In this document: positions 44,323 through 53,854 of the stretch, piece after piece | Layout: every line of letters begins with the position of its first letter | Position numbering within the stretch: the stretch's first letter is position 1 | Assembly: GCA_963770035.1 (NCBI GenBank) | Contig: CAVYON010000026.1 | Span: forward strand, 256,260-320,259 | DNA: 64,000 nt | From: Roseiarcus sp963770035 | GTDB taxonomy: Bacteria > Pseudomonadota > Alphaproteobacteria > Rhizobiales > Beijerinckiaceae | Direction of reading: 5' to 3' | The notes under the pieces: generated by a model | Databases searched by the model: none | The model's input: the letters and a program-made list of their open reading frames with translations, nothing else | Told to the model about the DNA's origin: nothing | Made by a program: the position numbers and the translations under genes

Positions 44323-46135
44323 ATGCGACCGTGTCAGCGCGCCCGCCAGCTCGATCATTTGCGAAGGTTTACGGGTTCCGAGCGGTTCGCCGCCCCCACC
44401 GTGACTACCGGCGCGCGCAATTTCGACGCGCTGCACCAGCTGGGGGTAGCGCATTTTCGAGACGGGCGCTTTGACGAAGCGCTGCCCGTCCTGCGATTGG
44501 CCGTGCAGGCGAAGCCCAACGATCGCATTGCGCTCGTCAACCTCGCCCGCGTCCAGGCGATCCTCGGCCAGCGTCTCGATGCGTTGGCGAACTTCGATCG
44601 CGCGCTGGCGCTCGACCGCAAGTTCTTCGAGGCTCATTTGAGCCGCGGACAGCTGTTGCTCGAACTCGGCCGGTTCGAGGACGCAAGAGCGGCGTGCGCC
44701 TACGCCGCCGTGCTTCGCCCGAACGACGTTCAGGCCTTGCAGATGTTGGGAGCGGCGCTGCGACAACTGAAACGTTTGCCGGATGCGGTCGATGCTTTTG
44801 CGAAGGCGCTCAAGGTCGAGCCGAACTCCGTCGAGGCTCTTGCCTACCACGGAACGACCCTGCGCGAAATGGGCCGCCCGGCAGAGGCGCTGGCGGCGCT
44901 CGACCGGGCGCTTGCGCTCAGTCCGAGGCTCGCGCTGGCGCACGCAAATCGCGCCAATGCATTGCATGATCTCAAACGTTTCGAGGACGCGCTGGCCGCA
45001 GCCGATCTCGCGATCAGCCTCGACGCCAATCTGGCCAACGCCTGGATCGGCCGCGGCAATGCGTTGCGCAAACTCCAGCGTTCCACCGACGCTCTGAAAG
45101 CATACGAGCGGGCAATTGGGCTCGAGCCAAACTCGCCGGCGGCGCTGACCAACCGGGGCGGGGCTCTGTTCGATCTCCACCAGGACGAGCAGGCGCTGGC
45201 GGCCTTTGAAGCGGCGCTTGCGGTGCGGCCAGATTTCGTCGCTGCGCTTTGGAATCGCGCCCAGTCTCTCCAGGCGCTCGATCGGCCGCTCGACGCGCTC
45301 GCGGACTGCGATCGCGCGATCGCGCTGGAGCCGGACAACGCATTGGCGTATGGCATAAAGGGGTCGATCCTGATTGAACTCGGTCGCATCGATGAGGGCA
45401 TTGCCTCGATCGAGATCGCCAAAGTCTACGGGGCGGGCGAACGCAACGACTTTGAACGCGAGGCGGCCCGGTTGGCTGAGACGAGTGCGAGGCCCTCCAG
45501 TGGCGGCGCCTTCCATGAGGTTGTCGCGAATGGCTGTCTCCGCGAGCTTGGCGGCGCCTACCTCGGAGGCCTCGAGGCAAGGGCGGCTGAAGCCTGCCGG
45601 ATCACCGACAAGATGCCGTTGAACTTTCTCTTCGTCGGCCTCATCCATTTGGCGCTTGCCGAACGCGCGCATCATCCATATGCGGCGCGATCCGGCCGAC
45701 ACCTGCTTCTCTTGTTTCTCCAAACTTTTTACCGACGATCTGAACTGGGCCTTTGACCTTGCGGAGATCGGCCGCTACTTCCGCGCTTACGAACGGCTGA
45801 TGGCGCACTGGCGCGCCGCGCTGCCTGAAGGCGTCATGCTGGAAATTCGTTACGAGGACCTGGTCGCCGACCTGGAGGGCCAGTCCCGCCGAATGCTCGC
45901 CCATAGCGGACTCGATTGGGACGCGCACTGCCTTGATTTTCATCGCACCGAAAGGTCGGTTCGCACAGCGAGCGTCGTCCAGGTGCGCAAGCCAATTTAT
46001 CAGAGCTCCGTGGGTCGCTGGCGCGCCTACGAGCCTTGGCTTGGGCCGCTGATCGCTGAGCTGAAACCTTCTATGGAAGCTTACCAGCAGGGCTCATCCG
46101 TTGTGGCGGAACCCGGCTCTGCGCCCGCGTCGTAG
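44323..46135 (+). pseudogene. TPR-sulfotransferase, decayed (P-loop deleted, frameshift)
   Basis: N-terminal TPR repeats (FDALHQLGVAHFRDGRFDEA, ALKAYERAIGLEPNSPAALT) lead to a sulfotransferase of the PAPS-dependent type. The last TPR runs directly into VYGAGERNDFEREAARLAET, a segment that normally follows the PAPS-binding P-loop, so the PSGTT-type loop and about 100 residues are missing in frame. The sulfotransferase core RITDKMPLNFLFVGLIHLAL then shifts frame by an extra T at 45656-45657 and resumes PNARIIHMRRDPADTC. The N-terminus also looks short. The enzyme cannot bind PAPS normally. It lies between MITE-like copies 1 and 2. Confidence 0.8.
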
Positions 46136-46181
46136 CGGACGGGGGCTTCCCCTGAGGCCACGTTCGACAAGGCCGCTCCCC

Positions 46182-46367
46182 CGTCATTGCGAGCCGAAGG
46201 CGAAGCAATCCAGCCTTGATGCAGCGAGCCGCGCCCTTCCATTTTGGAGCGCCGGCTGAAATGCAAGTCGTTTGCACAAGGAGCGCTGCCCCGTCGTCGA
46301 GCGCATACTGACGAGGGCTGGCGTCCGGCGGAAGGGCTGGATTGCTTCGCTTCGCTCGCAATGACGG
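46182..46367. repeat. MITE-like palindromic repeat, copy 2
   Basis: Same terminal inverted repeats as copy 1 (CGTCATTGCGAGCCGAAGGC ... CTCGCAATGACGG). The first 60 bases of copies 1 and 2 are almost identical, and the cores differ. Confidence 0.85.
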
Positions 46368-46422
46368 CGTCTCCTTCTCCGCGAACCGGAGACGCGAAGG
46401 AGGGGGAACGCATCCCCCCGGC

Positions 46423-46602
46423 CGTCATTGCGAGCCGAAGGCGAAGCAATCCAGCCGCGGCGCAGCGAGTTGCGCTCTCAATCGCGAACGCCGGCAGACC
46501 TGCAAGCTGCATGCAAGAGCGCCGTCGTTGCCGGGCACATCAACGCGACCGCCGGCGTCCGGCGGAAGGCTGGATTGCTTCGCCTTCGGCTCGCAATGAC
46601 GG
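46423..46602. repeat. MITE-like palindromic repeat, copy 3
   Basis: Starts CGTCATTGCGAGCCGAAGGC and ends GCCTTCGGCTCGCAATGACG, so the arms pair almost perfectly. It lies between the sulfotransferase pseudogene and the GIY-YIG gene. Confidence 0.85.
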
Positions 46603-46626
46603 GGTCGCTTGCAATGACGGTCGGGG

Positions 46627-46935
46627 CTATCGATTGAGCGTTGGGTAGAGGTCGATCCAGTCGGGGTTCATCGCTTCGATCAGCGCCAGCTTGGCGCGGC
46701 GGCTACCGGCCTTGATCTGTTTCTCGCGCGCGATCGCGTCGACAATTCGATCGTAGCGCTCGTACCACACGAGCATGCGGCAGCTGTACCGTCTGGTGAA
46801 TTCGGAACCGGAGCCATCCCGATGATCGTGTGCCCGGCGCGCGAGATTGGCTGTGACGCCGGTGTAGAGCGTGCCATTGCGCTGGCTGGCCATGATGTAG
46901 ACGCAGGGCTCTCGCATCGGTCTCGATAGGTCCAT
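46627..46935 (-). CDS. GIY-YIG nuclease domain protein
   Basis: A 102-residue single-domain GIY-YIG protein (UPF0213-like). CVYIMASQRNGTLYTGVTAN carries the two strand motifs (here VYI and LYTG), followed by LARRAHDHRDG with the catalytic Arg and the downstream Glu region (AIAREKQIKAG). The real start may be the Met codon at 46917. It sits between MITE-like copies 3 and 4. Such small nucleases are often near repeats, but a role in moving these is speculation. Confidence 0.85.
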   Translation of the reverse strand: MDLSRPMREPCVYIMASQRNGTLYTGVTANLARRAHDHRDGSGSEFTRRYSCRMLVWYERYDRIVDAIAREKQIKAGSRRAKLALIEAMNPDWIDLYPTLNR

Positions 46936-46985
46936 GACGATCTGGAGCGTGTCCCCTCAAATGGCGTTTGACAAGCAAGCTCCGC

Positions 46986-47172
46986 CGTCATTGCGAGCCG
47001 AAGGCGAAGCAATCCAGTCGGGGCGCAACGAGCCGCGCAGGCCATGAGGAACGCCGGCTCAATTGCAGGTCGGCGGCGCATTGCAAAAGCGCTGCCGTTG
47101 CCGAGCGCATAGAGACGACCGCTGGCGTCTTGCGGAAGAGCTGGATTGCTTCGCCTTCGGCTCGCAATGACG
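46986..47172. repeat. MITE-like palindromic repeat, copy 4
   Basis: Starts CGTCATTGCGAGCCGAAGGC and ends CTCGCAATGACG. Three further short GCGATGACG/GCATTGACG units follow up to about 47230, as if end fragments were duplicated. Confidence 0.82.
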
Positions 47173-47239
47173 CGAGCGCGTTTGCGATGACGGGAGGGCG
47201 CTCGCATTGACGGGATTCGTTCGCGATGACGGCCGACGC

Positions 47240-47273
47240 AAAAAGCCCCGGGCCGCGTGACGCGGTCCGGGGC
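47240..47273 (-). terminator. Rho-independent terminator of the flagellin gene
   Basis: A long GC hairpin (GCCCCGGACCGCG ... GCGGCCCGGGGC on the minus strand) followed by TTTTT, about 85 bases beyond the flagellin stop. Strong and well placed. Confidence 0.85.
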
Positions 47274-47356
47274 GGTTGTTCGAGATTGGCTCCCCGCGCG
47301 CCTTCTGGAGGAGGGCTTGCCCGGGGCAGGGAAAGCGGCGCGCGGGGGATCTGGCG

Positions 47357-48658
47357 TTACTGGAACAGCTTGAGGATCAGCTGCGAGCTCTGGTTGGCGA
47401 TCGACAGCGACTGGATGCCGAGTTGCTGCTGGGTCTGCAGCGCCTGCAGCTGGGTCGAGGCGGTGTTCATGTTGGCGTCGACGAGGCCGGCGATGCCGCT
47501 CTGCAGGTTAGTGTCGAGCGCGGAGTTGAAGGTGCTCGCCGCGGTCATGCGGTTCTGGGTCGCGCCGATCGACGCGGCATAGTTCGTGACGGCGGTGAGC
47601 GCCGCGTTGACAGCGGTGAGCGCGTCGCTGGCCGGCCGGTTCGCGCCTGCAGAGATGGATGCAAAGGACGCTTGCAGTGCTCGAGCCGGGCGTGGTCAAA
47701 TCGTTGCTGCCTTCGACGAGGAGCCCCTGCCGTTGCTTGCCGAGCCGTTACCGACAGTTGGCTCTGAGTTGAAACCTGGCCAAGCGGCTGCGGTCGCGAA
47801 GGTCAAGGTGGCGCCGCCTCCGGCGACGCTCTTGCCGTTCGTCGATTTCCCAGCCGCATCGAGGGCGGTGTAGGTCGTTTGCGTGGTCGACCGTCGGATT
47901 GTACGTCTGAGTAACGTACACTAAGCGTTGGTGGCGAGTCCGCGAATTGCGCGCTGTAGTTGGCGAGCCGGTGCTAACAGGCGGCGCGCCATGTTGCGCG
48001 TGGTCCACGGTCAGTGGCGGTAGGCATTGAGCACGCCGGTGGTCGGGGTCGCCAAGGCGAAACTCAACGGCCGTGGCGTCAGTGAGCTGAGACCGAGCTG
48101 GTATCCGCCGCTGACGTCGATGCCTCAGCGGTACCGTACACCATCTGGGTCGCCATGCCGATGGTGTTCACCGTCCCGCCGTTGGACGTCGCGTTGTAGC
48201 CGGAGACGAAGTTCACGCCGGTCGCACTGCCGCCGACGGACGTCGTAACGGAGCCGTTCAGAATGTTAAGGCCATTGAACGAGGCGTTGGTGACGGCGTC
48301 GGTGAGCTGCTGGCCGAGCGAGGTGAGCGAGGTGTTGATGGCGCCATGTTGGCGTTGGGGTTCTGCGCCTCGGTCAGCGCGGTCGCCATCGATTTCAGCG
48401 TCGTGATGACCGAGTTGATCGCATTGTTGGCGGTCGTCAGCATCGACTGGCCTGTCGTCAAGGCCGTATTGGCGGCGTCACGATGCCGTCGTTCTGGTTG
48501 AGCTGGGCGGCGACCGACCAGTAGGAGGAGTTGTCGGCGGCGGTTGCGACGGCGAGGCCGGTCGAGACCTGGTTCTGGACGGTGTTCAACGACTGCTGCG
48601 TCATGTTCAGGGACTGAAGGGCGCTGAGCGCGGCCGCGTTGTGGAGAATCGAACTCAT
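47357..48658 (-). pseudogene. Flagellin, multiply frameshifted
   Basis: The start is good (MSSILHNAAALSALQSLNMT ... STGLAVATAADNSSYWSVAA), and the end is a proper flagellin C-terminus (MNTASTQLQALQTQQQLGIQ, SLSIANQSSQLILKLFQ). Between them the reading frame changes at least four times: after NQNDGIVT, after NPNANMA, after the NTIGMATQMVYGTAEA segment, and near a variable-domain stop at about 47690. Each piece is recognisable flagellin, so the gene was intact recently or the consensus is wrong here. A cluster of indels in a gene that is usually tandem suggests an assembly collapse of paralogues. The terminator is intact. Confidence 0.8.
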
Positions 48659-48947
48659 AGGGTGCTCCTGATCGGAAATGGCACGATTTAAGGGTGACAT
48701 TTCGGACTTGCACCGAAGACGACGGTCTGGCGGCATGCCCTGGACCCCGATTCGGAAGTCCAACCGTCGTGTTGTCCGGGGAGGCCCGCATGGCGGACGC
48801 TGTTCCGGTCTGGGCAGACCCTAGAGCGAACCCGTGAACAGGCGGTTAAAGGCGCAGGCTTCGGTCGAATTGTCCGCAAGGCCGCAATCCCGGCGCAAGC
48901 TCCAACCGCGAGATTGACTCGCGTAACGAGGCAACCCGGGCAAGGGC

Positions 48948-50579
48948 GTGGCGAATTTTTTGGCGCACACGGAGAGGCTGTGGTCCAACCTTTTGGGGTT
49001 GGGCCTTCGGCGTCTTCTCGCGCTCGGACTGATCGGGCTCGCGGTCGTCGCCGTCACCGGCCTCGCCGGCTACGAGCTCAGCCGCCCCACCATGGAGACG
49101 CTTTACGCCGGCCTCGGCCGCGACGACGTCGCCGCGATCGGCGCGGCCCTCCGGGAGGCCGGCATCGCCTTCGACGTCAATTCCGAGAGCACCACGGTGC
49201 TCGTTCCGGCCGGCCAGGCCCCGACCGCGCGCATGCTTTTGGCCGAAAAGGGCCTGCCGCGCAGCGGCGCGGTCGGCAACGAGCTGTTCGACAAGCTGGG
49301 CTCCCTCGGCCTCACCTCGTTCATGCAGGATGTGACGCGGCTCAGGGCGCTCGAGGGCGAACTCGCCCGCACCATCCAGATGATGCGCTCGGTCAAGGCG
49401 GCCCGCGTCCATATCGTGCTCGCCGACGAAGGGTCGTTCCGGCGCGAGCGCCAACCGTCGTCGGCCTCGGTGATGATTCGCACCGATGGCGGCGACGACC
49501 GCGCCACCGGCGGGGCGATTCGCCATCTCGTCGCCGCCGCCGTCCCCGGACTGAAGATCGACGACGTGACCGTGCTCAACGTCGACGGGCGCCTGCTCGC
49601 CTCGGGCTCCGATTCGCTCGACAAGTCGCCCGACAACCTGCTCGCGCTGGAAAACGAGGACGCGCAGGAGATCCGCGAAAACGTGACCCGCACGCTCACG
49701 CCCTATCTCAGCGCACGCAACTTCCAGATCTCGGTCGCCGCCCGCCTCAACGCCGACAGGACCCAGACGAGCGAAACGATCTACAATCCGGACCAGCGCG
49801 TCGAGCGCTCGGTGCGGGTGACGAAGGAGCAGCAGAACTCGCAGAACGCGGCGGGAACGCAAGCGGCCGGCGTCGAGGCCAACCTGCCCAAGCCGCCCCA
49901 GAGCGGCCCCGAGCAGAAGCAGTCGAGCGACAATACGCAGAAGCGCGAGGAGCTGACCAACTACGAGGTGTCGTCGAAACAGATCCAGACGACCAGCGCC
50001 GGCTTCATTGTGCAGAACCTGTCGGTCGCGGTGCTGATCAATCGCGCCGCGCTGGCCGCGTCCCTCAAGGACAAGAATACGCCCGAGGCGATGGCGGCGC
50101 AGGTCAAGGAGATCGAGGCGCTCGTGTCGTCGGCGGCCGGGCTCGACGCCAAGCGCGGCGACGTCGTCAAGATCGAAGTTGTCGATTTCGTCGATTCGAG
50201 CCGCGATCTCGAGCCGGCGGCGGGACCCTCGATCCTCGAGATCGTCGCGAGGCAGCTGGGCTCGTTCGTCAACGCCGGCGCCGTCGTGCTCGTCGCCGCG
50301 ATGCTGATCTGGTTCGGCATGCGCCCGGGCATGAGGATGCTGCTCGCGGCGCCCGCGCCCCTCGAAACCGCCGCGGAAGACTCCGTCGAGATGTCCTTCC
50401 CTGCCATGGGCGAAAACCTGATGCTCGGCAACGAGATGGAGCGCGACGACTTCCTCGACGCCCTGACCGCGCGCCGCGACAGCGGCCCCGAGCGCAAGAT
50501 GCTGAAGCTTGTCGACTTCGACGAGGGCCAGGCCGCCACTATTCTTAAACAATGGATACGTAACGGAGCGCACGGATGA
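48948..50579 (+). CDS. fliF: Flagellar MS-ring protein FliF
   Basis: A 543-residue FliF, the membrane ring on which the flagellar motor is built. Membrane spans lie at about 23-43 (ALGLIGLAVVAVTGLAGYEL) and 443-462. The ring-building domains show AARVHIVLADEGSFRRE and ELTNYEVSSKQIQTTSAG. The C-terminal tail (MLKLVDFDEGQAATILKQWI) resembles the FliG-binding end. A GTG start at 48948 is used. The stop overlaps the next ATG (ATGA), so it leads the fliF-fliH-motB-motC-motD-transglycosylase operon. Confidence 0.95.
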   Translation: MANFLAHTERLWSNLLGLGLRRLLALGLIGLAVVAVTGLAGYELSRPTMETLYAGLGRDDVAAIGAALREAGIAFDVNSESTTVLVPAGQAPTARMLLAEKGLPRSGAVGNELFDKLGSLGLTSFMQDVTRLRALEGELARTIQMMRSVKAARVHIVLADEGSFRRERQPSSASVMIRTDGGDDRATGGAIRHLVAAAVPGLKIDDVTVLNVDGRLLASGSDSLDKSPDNLLALENEDAQEIRENVTRTLTPYLSARNFQISVAARLNADRTQTSETIYNPDQRVERSVRVTKEQQNSQNAAGTQAAGVEANLPKPPQSGPEQKQSSDNTQKREELTNYEVSSKQIQTTSAGFIVQNLSVAVLINRAALAASLKDKNTPEAMAAQVKEIEALVSSAAGLDAKRGDVVKIEVVDFVDSSRDLEPAAGPSILEIVARQLGSFVNAGAVVLVAAMLIWFGMRPGMRMLLAAPAPLETAAEDSVEMSFPAMGENLMLGNEMERDDFLDALTARRDSGPERKMLKLVDFDEGQAATILKQWIRNGAHG

Positions 50580-51364
50580 AACCGGTGCCGATCGCGAATT
50601 ATCTCGAGCATATCGGAACGACGGCCGGCGAAAGGCTGTCGCCGCGGCGCGAGGGTTCGCCCTTCCGGCCGCGCAGCCTGCAGAGCCTGCACGCGCCCGA
50701 CCTCCGCAGCCCGCCTGCGTTCGAACGGTTCAAGCCCGTCGGGACGGCGAAGCCCGAGGCGACCGAGCGTCCACGCCCGTATTTCGAACGTCGCGCGGCG
50801 CCGGTCGAGGCGCCCGAACGCGAGCAGCTTTTCGCGCGCGAGACCGCGAGGGCCGAAGAGATGGCGGCGAAGATCGAGGAGGCGCGCGCGCAGGGGCTCG
50901 AGGAGGGCCGGGCGCTCGGGCGGGCCGAGGCCGAGGATGAGCTTGCCGCCGAGCGCGCCGAGATGCAGGAGCGCGCGGTGATGGAGCGGGTGGAGTTCCA
51001 GCTCAATGAATACGCCCAGCTCGAAACGTCGGTGCGAGCCGGATTCGCCGAGGTGGAAGCCCATGTGGGCGCTGCGGTCGCGCGCATTCTCGCGCCCTTT
51101 CTGGTGAAGGAGGTCGCCCGTTACGCCGCCGTCGAACTCGTAAAGGCAATAAACGGGCTCGCTGCGGGCGGCGCGCCGGGTCTCATCACGATCCGCGGTC
51201 CGGAGCAGGTGTTGAGTTTGTTGCGCGAGCGGGTCGCCGGTCTTCCGGCCGAGATCGAGTTCGTCCCGGACGGGGGCGTCGAGGCCGTCGTCGAGTGCAA
51301 AGCCACCCGGATCACGACCGAGCTCAAGTCTTGGGCGGACTTGCTCGCTTCACTCGACTTCTGA
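50576..51364 (+). CDS. FliH-like flagellar assembly protein
   Basis: A 262-residue protein in the position of FliH, the stator that regulates the FliI ATPase of flagellar export. The N-terminal 80 residues are disordered. Then comes a long charged coil (EEMAAKIEEARAQGLEEGRA, AELAAERAEMQERAVME) and a C-terminal globular part (ITIRGPEQVLSLLRERVAGL). The layout is that of FliH, but no strong signature is visible, so the call rests on position and helical content. It overlaps fliF by four bases. Confidence 0.7.
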   Translation: MKPVPIANYLEHIGTTAGERLSPRREGSPFRPRSLQSLHAPDLRSPPAFERFKPVGTAKPEATERPRPYFERRAAPVEAPEREQLFARETARAEEMAAKIEEARAQGLEEGRALGRAEAEDELAAERAEMQERAVMERVEFQLNEYAQLETSVRAGFAEVEAHVGAAVARILAPFLVKEVARYAAVELVKAINGLAAGGAPGLITIRGPEQVLSLLRERVAGLPAEIEFVPDGGVEAVVECKATRITTELKSWADLLASLDF

Positions 51365-51368
51365 TTCG

Positions 51369-52673
51369 ATGAGCGACCATCCTCCCGAGATCGTCATCGT
51401 TCGCCGGCGAGGCGGCGGCCACGGCGAGAGCCATCACGGCGGCGCCTGGAAGATCGCCTTTGCCGACTTCATGACGGCGATGATGGCGTTCTTTCTCGTC
51501 TTGTGGATCATCAGCGCCACCGACAAGAACACCAAGACGCTGATCGCGCGCTACTTCAATCCGGTCAAGGTGGAGGAGCCGGCCAAGGCGCAAAAGGGCA
51601 TCCACGGCGCGCCTGAGCAGGACACCGATGTGACGGGCACCGATTCCGGCGCGCCCAACGGCAAGAAGTCGCATTCCAACCAGGGCGATAAGGCCCAAGG
51701 CGCGGTGCCGGAAGCGCCCGAGGCCGAGCCCGGCGACCCCAAGCAGAAGCACAAGGGCAAGCTCGAACCCCGATCGCAGCCGCAAGACCCGTCGCGGCCC
51801 CAGCCGACCATGTCGGAAGCGGAGCTGTTCAGCGACCCGCGCGCAAGCCTCGACAAGATCGTGGGCGCGCCGCCGCCCGAGCCGCGGATCAATCCCGCCG
51901 CATCGCTGAAGGGGCCGAACCAGGCCGGCTCGAGCGCCGACGAGGCGCTGCGGGATCCGTTCCGTCCGCTCGCCAGCGACAAGACGATGAGCGCCGCTCC
52001 ACCGGCGCCCGGCGCGCGATCCGAGGCTTATGCGGCGGGCGAGCCGGATTCGAGCGCCGCCTCAGGGGGCGCAAAGAGCGCGCCGCTTGCTCCGCCCGCT
52101 CCGGCCGAGGCCAAGCTGCCCTACGAAGCCAATTTCCCAGCAAGCGAGGCGAAGCCCGCGGCGGAGCCGGGCAAGCCGCCTGCAGGCCAGGCGGCGCAGG
52201 CGGCCGATGCGCGCGCCGCCGCTCTTCTGGCCGAAATCCGAAAGCGCCTCGGCGCGCTGGCCCAGTCGGCGTCGGGTCCGCTCCTCGATGTGCAGGCCAC
52301 GGAAGAGGGCATTCTCGTCAGCATGACGGACCGGCAGAATTTCTCGATGTTCGCGGTCGGTTCGGCTGAGCCGCAGCCCCGCGTGGTCCGCATTATGGAC
52401 GCGATCGCCATGAGCCTCGAGACTCTGCCGGGAACGATCGTGGTGCGCGGCCACACCGACGCGCGTCCTTACCGCACTGCGACCTACGACAACTGGCGGC
52501 TGTCGTCGGCGCGCGCGCAGATGGCCTATTACATGCTGGCGCGCGCAGGCGTTCCCGAGAAGCGCTTCGACCGCATCGAAGGCTTCGCCGACCATCGGCT
52601 GAGGGACCCCGCCCATCCGCTGTCCGCCGAGAATCGCCGGATCGAGATCCTGCTGCGGGAGGTCAATCGGTGA
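51369..52673 (+). CDS. motB: Flagellar motor stator protein MotB
   Basis: A 434-residue MotB. The single membrane span with its proton-carrying Asp33 is clear (FADFMTAMMAFFLVLWIISA). A long Pro/Ala/Glu linker (about 60-290) and an OmpA-type peptidoglycan-binding domain follow (VVRGHTDARPYRTATYDNWR, RIEGFADHRLRDPAHP). The long linker is normal for rhizobia. Its stop overlaps the motC GTG. No motA is in the window, so it must lie elsewhere. Confidence 0.95.
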   Translation: MSDHPPEIVIVRRRGGGHGESHHGGAWKIAFADFMTAMMAFFLVLWIISATDKNTKTLIARYFNPVKVEEPAKAQKGIHGAPEQDTDVTGTDSGAPNGKKSHSNQGDKAQGAVPEAPEAEPGDPKQKHKGKLEPRSQPQDPSRPQPTMSEAELFSDPRASLDKIVGAPPPEPRINPAASLKGPNQAGSSADEALRDPFRPLASDKTMSAAPPAPGARSEAYAAGEPDSSAASGGAKSAPLAPPAPAEAKLPYEANFPASEAKPAAEPGKPPAGQAAQAADARAAALLAEIRKRLGALAQSASGPLLDVQATEEGILVSMTDRQNFSMFAVGSAEPQPRVVRIMDAIAMSLETLPGTIVVRGHTDARPYRTATYDNWRLSSARAQMAYYMLARAGVPEKRFDRIEGFADHRLRDPAHPLSAENRRIEILLREVNR

Positions 52674-53854
52674 GACGACAGGCCCTTCTGGCGGCAGCGC
52701 TCGTCGCACTTGCTGTCAACGCGCCGCCGCGTGCGGGCGCGGAGCCGCCGGAGCCGGCGACGCTTTCCACGATGGCCGATGAGGTGCAGCGCCTGCAGAC
52801 ACGGATCGCCGAAGGCGATCGCTCGGCCTATCCGACCGAAATGGACGCGCTGAAGACGATGGCCCAGGCGATCTCGGCGGCAACCCCCGAAACCTGGTCG
52901 GACAAGCGGGAAGCCGACGCGCTGATCGTCTACATGTTGAGCGGCGGCGCGCTGGCGCCAGGGGTTCCACTGGTCAGGGACGACAAGCTCGCGGAGTCCG
53001 ACCGGGCGCTAGCGCGCGGAGCGCTCGCCTATGTGACCAATCACGAGGCCGACGCACTCGAACTTCTCGGCGGCGTTGATCTCTCTGCGCTCGACGCGCG
53101 GATTGCCGGGCCGATCGCATTCGCGCGCTCCGTGCTGAAGGCGCGGAAAGACCCCAAGGCCGCAATTGCGGATCTCGACTGGGCGCGGCTCATTGCCCCG
53201 GGGGGGCTCGTCGAGGATGCGGCGCTCCGGCGAGAGATCGGACTGCTCGCCGAGGCGCATGACGCGCCGCGCGTGGCCCAGCTCAGCAGGCAATACGCAG
53301 ATCGTTTCGCGGCCTCGCTTTACGCGCCGGATTTCTTCCACGACCTCGCCCTGACCATTGCACGGACCGGGCTTGCCGAGAATCCGGCGAACTTCCGTCT
53401 GCTGTCGGCGTCCGCCGCCTGTCTGCCGCCCGAAGGCCAGCGGGATTTCTTGCTGACGCTCGCACACGCGGCGACCGTCGGAGGACGGTTCGACGCGGCG
53501 GCTTTGGCGGCCAGCGAAGCGCTTGGGCGCGCGGCGCCAGGCAGCGTCGCTGAGGCGCGCGGCCGGCTTTACCTCGACGCGGGACGGATATTTTCTGGCG
53601 ACGCGTACGATTCTGCGCTCGCCGAACTTCGTCAAATATCGATCGCCAAACTCGATCGCTCCGACGTGGCGCTGCTGACGGCGGCGCTCGGCGTGGCGGC
53701 GCAATTGCGCGTCACGCCCAGCGCCGCCGCCGTTCAGTCCTTGGCGCCAGCCGAGGGCGGCGTCGGCAAGGATGGCGAACCCTCGACCATTCGAAGCGCC
53801 GAGGAGGCGCTGCGGCGCAGCGAAGGCTTAGCCGCCGGAGGTCTCGCGCCATGA
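52670..53854 (+). CDS. motC: Rhizobial motor protein MotC
   Basis: A 394-residue periplasmic protein with a signal peptide (ALLAAALVALAVNAPPRAGA). It matches MotC, a protein required for motility in rhizobia, by position between motB and motD and by its helical repeats (ALDARIAGPIAFARSVLKAR, AALAASEALGRAAPGSVAEA). It is likely to steady MotB at the cell wall. GTG start. It overlaps the next gene's ATG by four bases. Confidence 0.88.
   Translation: MRRQALLAAALVALAVNAPPRAGAEPPEPATLSTMADEVQRLQTRIAEGDRSAYPTEMDALKTMAQAISAATPETWSDKREADALIVYMLSGGALAPGVPLVRDDKLAESDRALARGALAYVTNHEADALELLGGVDLSALDARIAGPIAFARSVLKARKDPKAAIADLDWARLIAPGGLVEDAALRREIGLLAEAHDAPRVAQLSRQYADRFAASLYAPDFFHDLALTIARTGLAENPANFRLLSASAACLPPEGQRDFLLTLAHAATVGGRFDAAALAASEALGRAAPGSVAEARGRLYLDAGRIFSGDAYDSALAELRQISIAKLDRSDVALLTAALGVAAQLRVTPSAAAVQSLAPAEGGVGKDGEPSTIRSAEEALRRSEGLAAGGLAP

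Noticed and set aside
44042..47230. CRISPR array
   Set aside because: Repeats are long palindromes separated by genes, with no uniform spacers and no cas genes.
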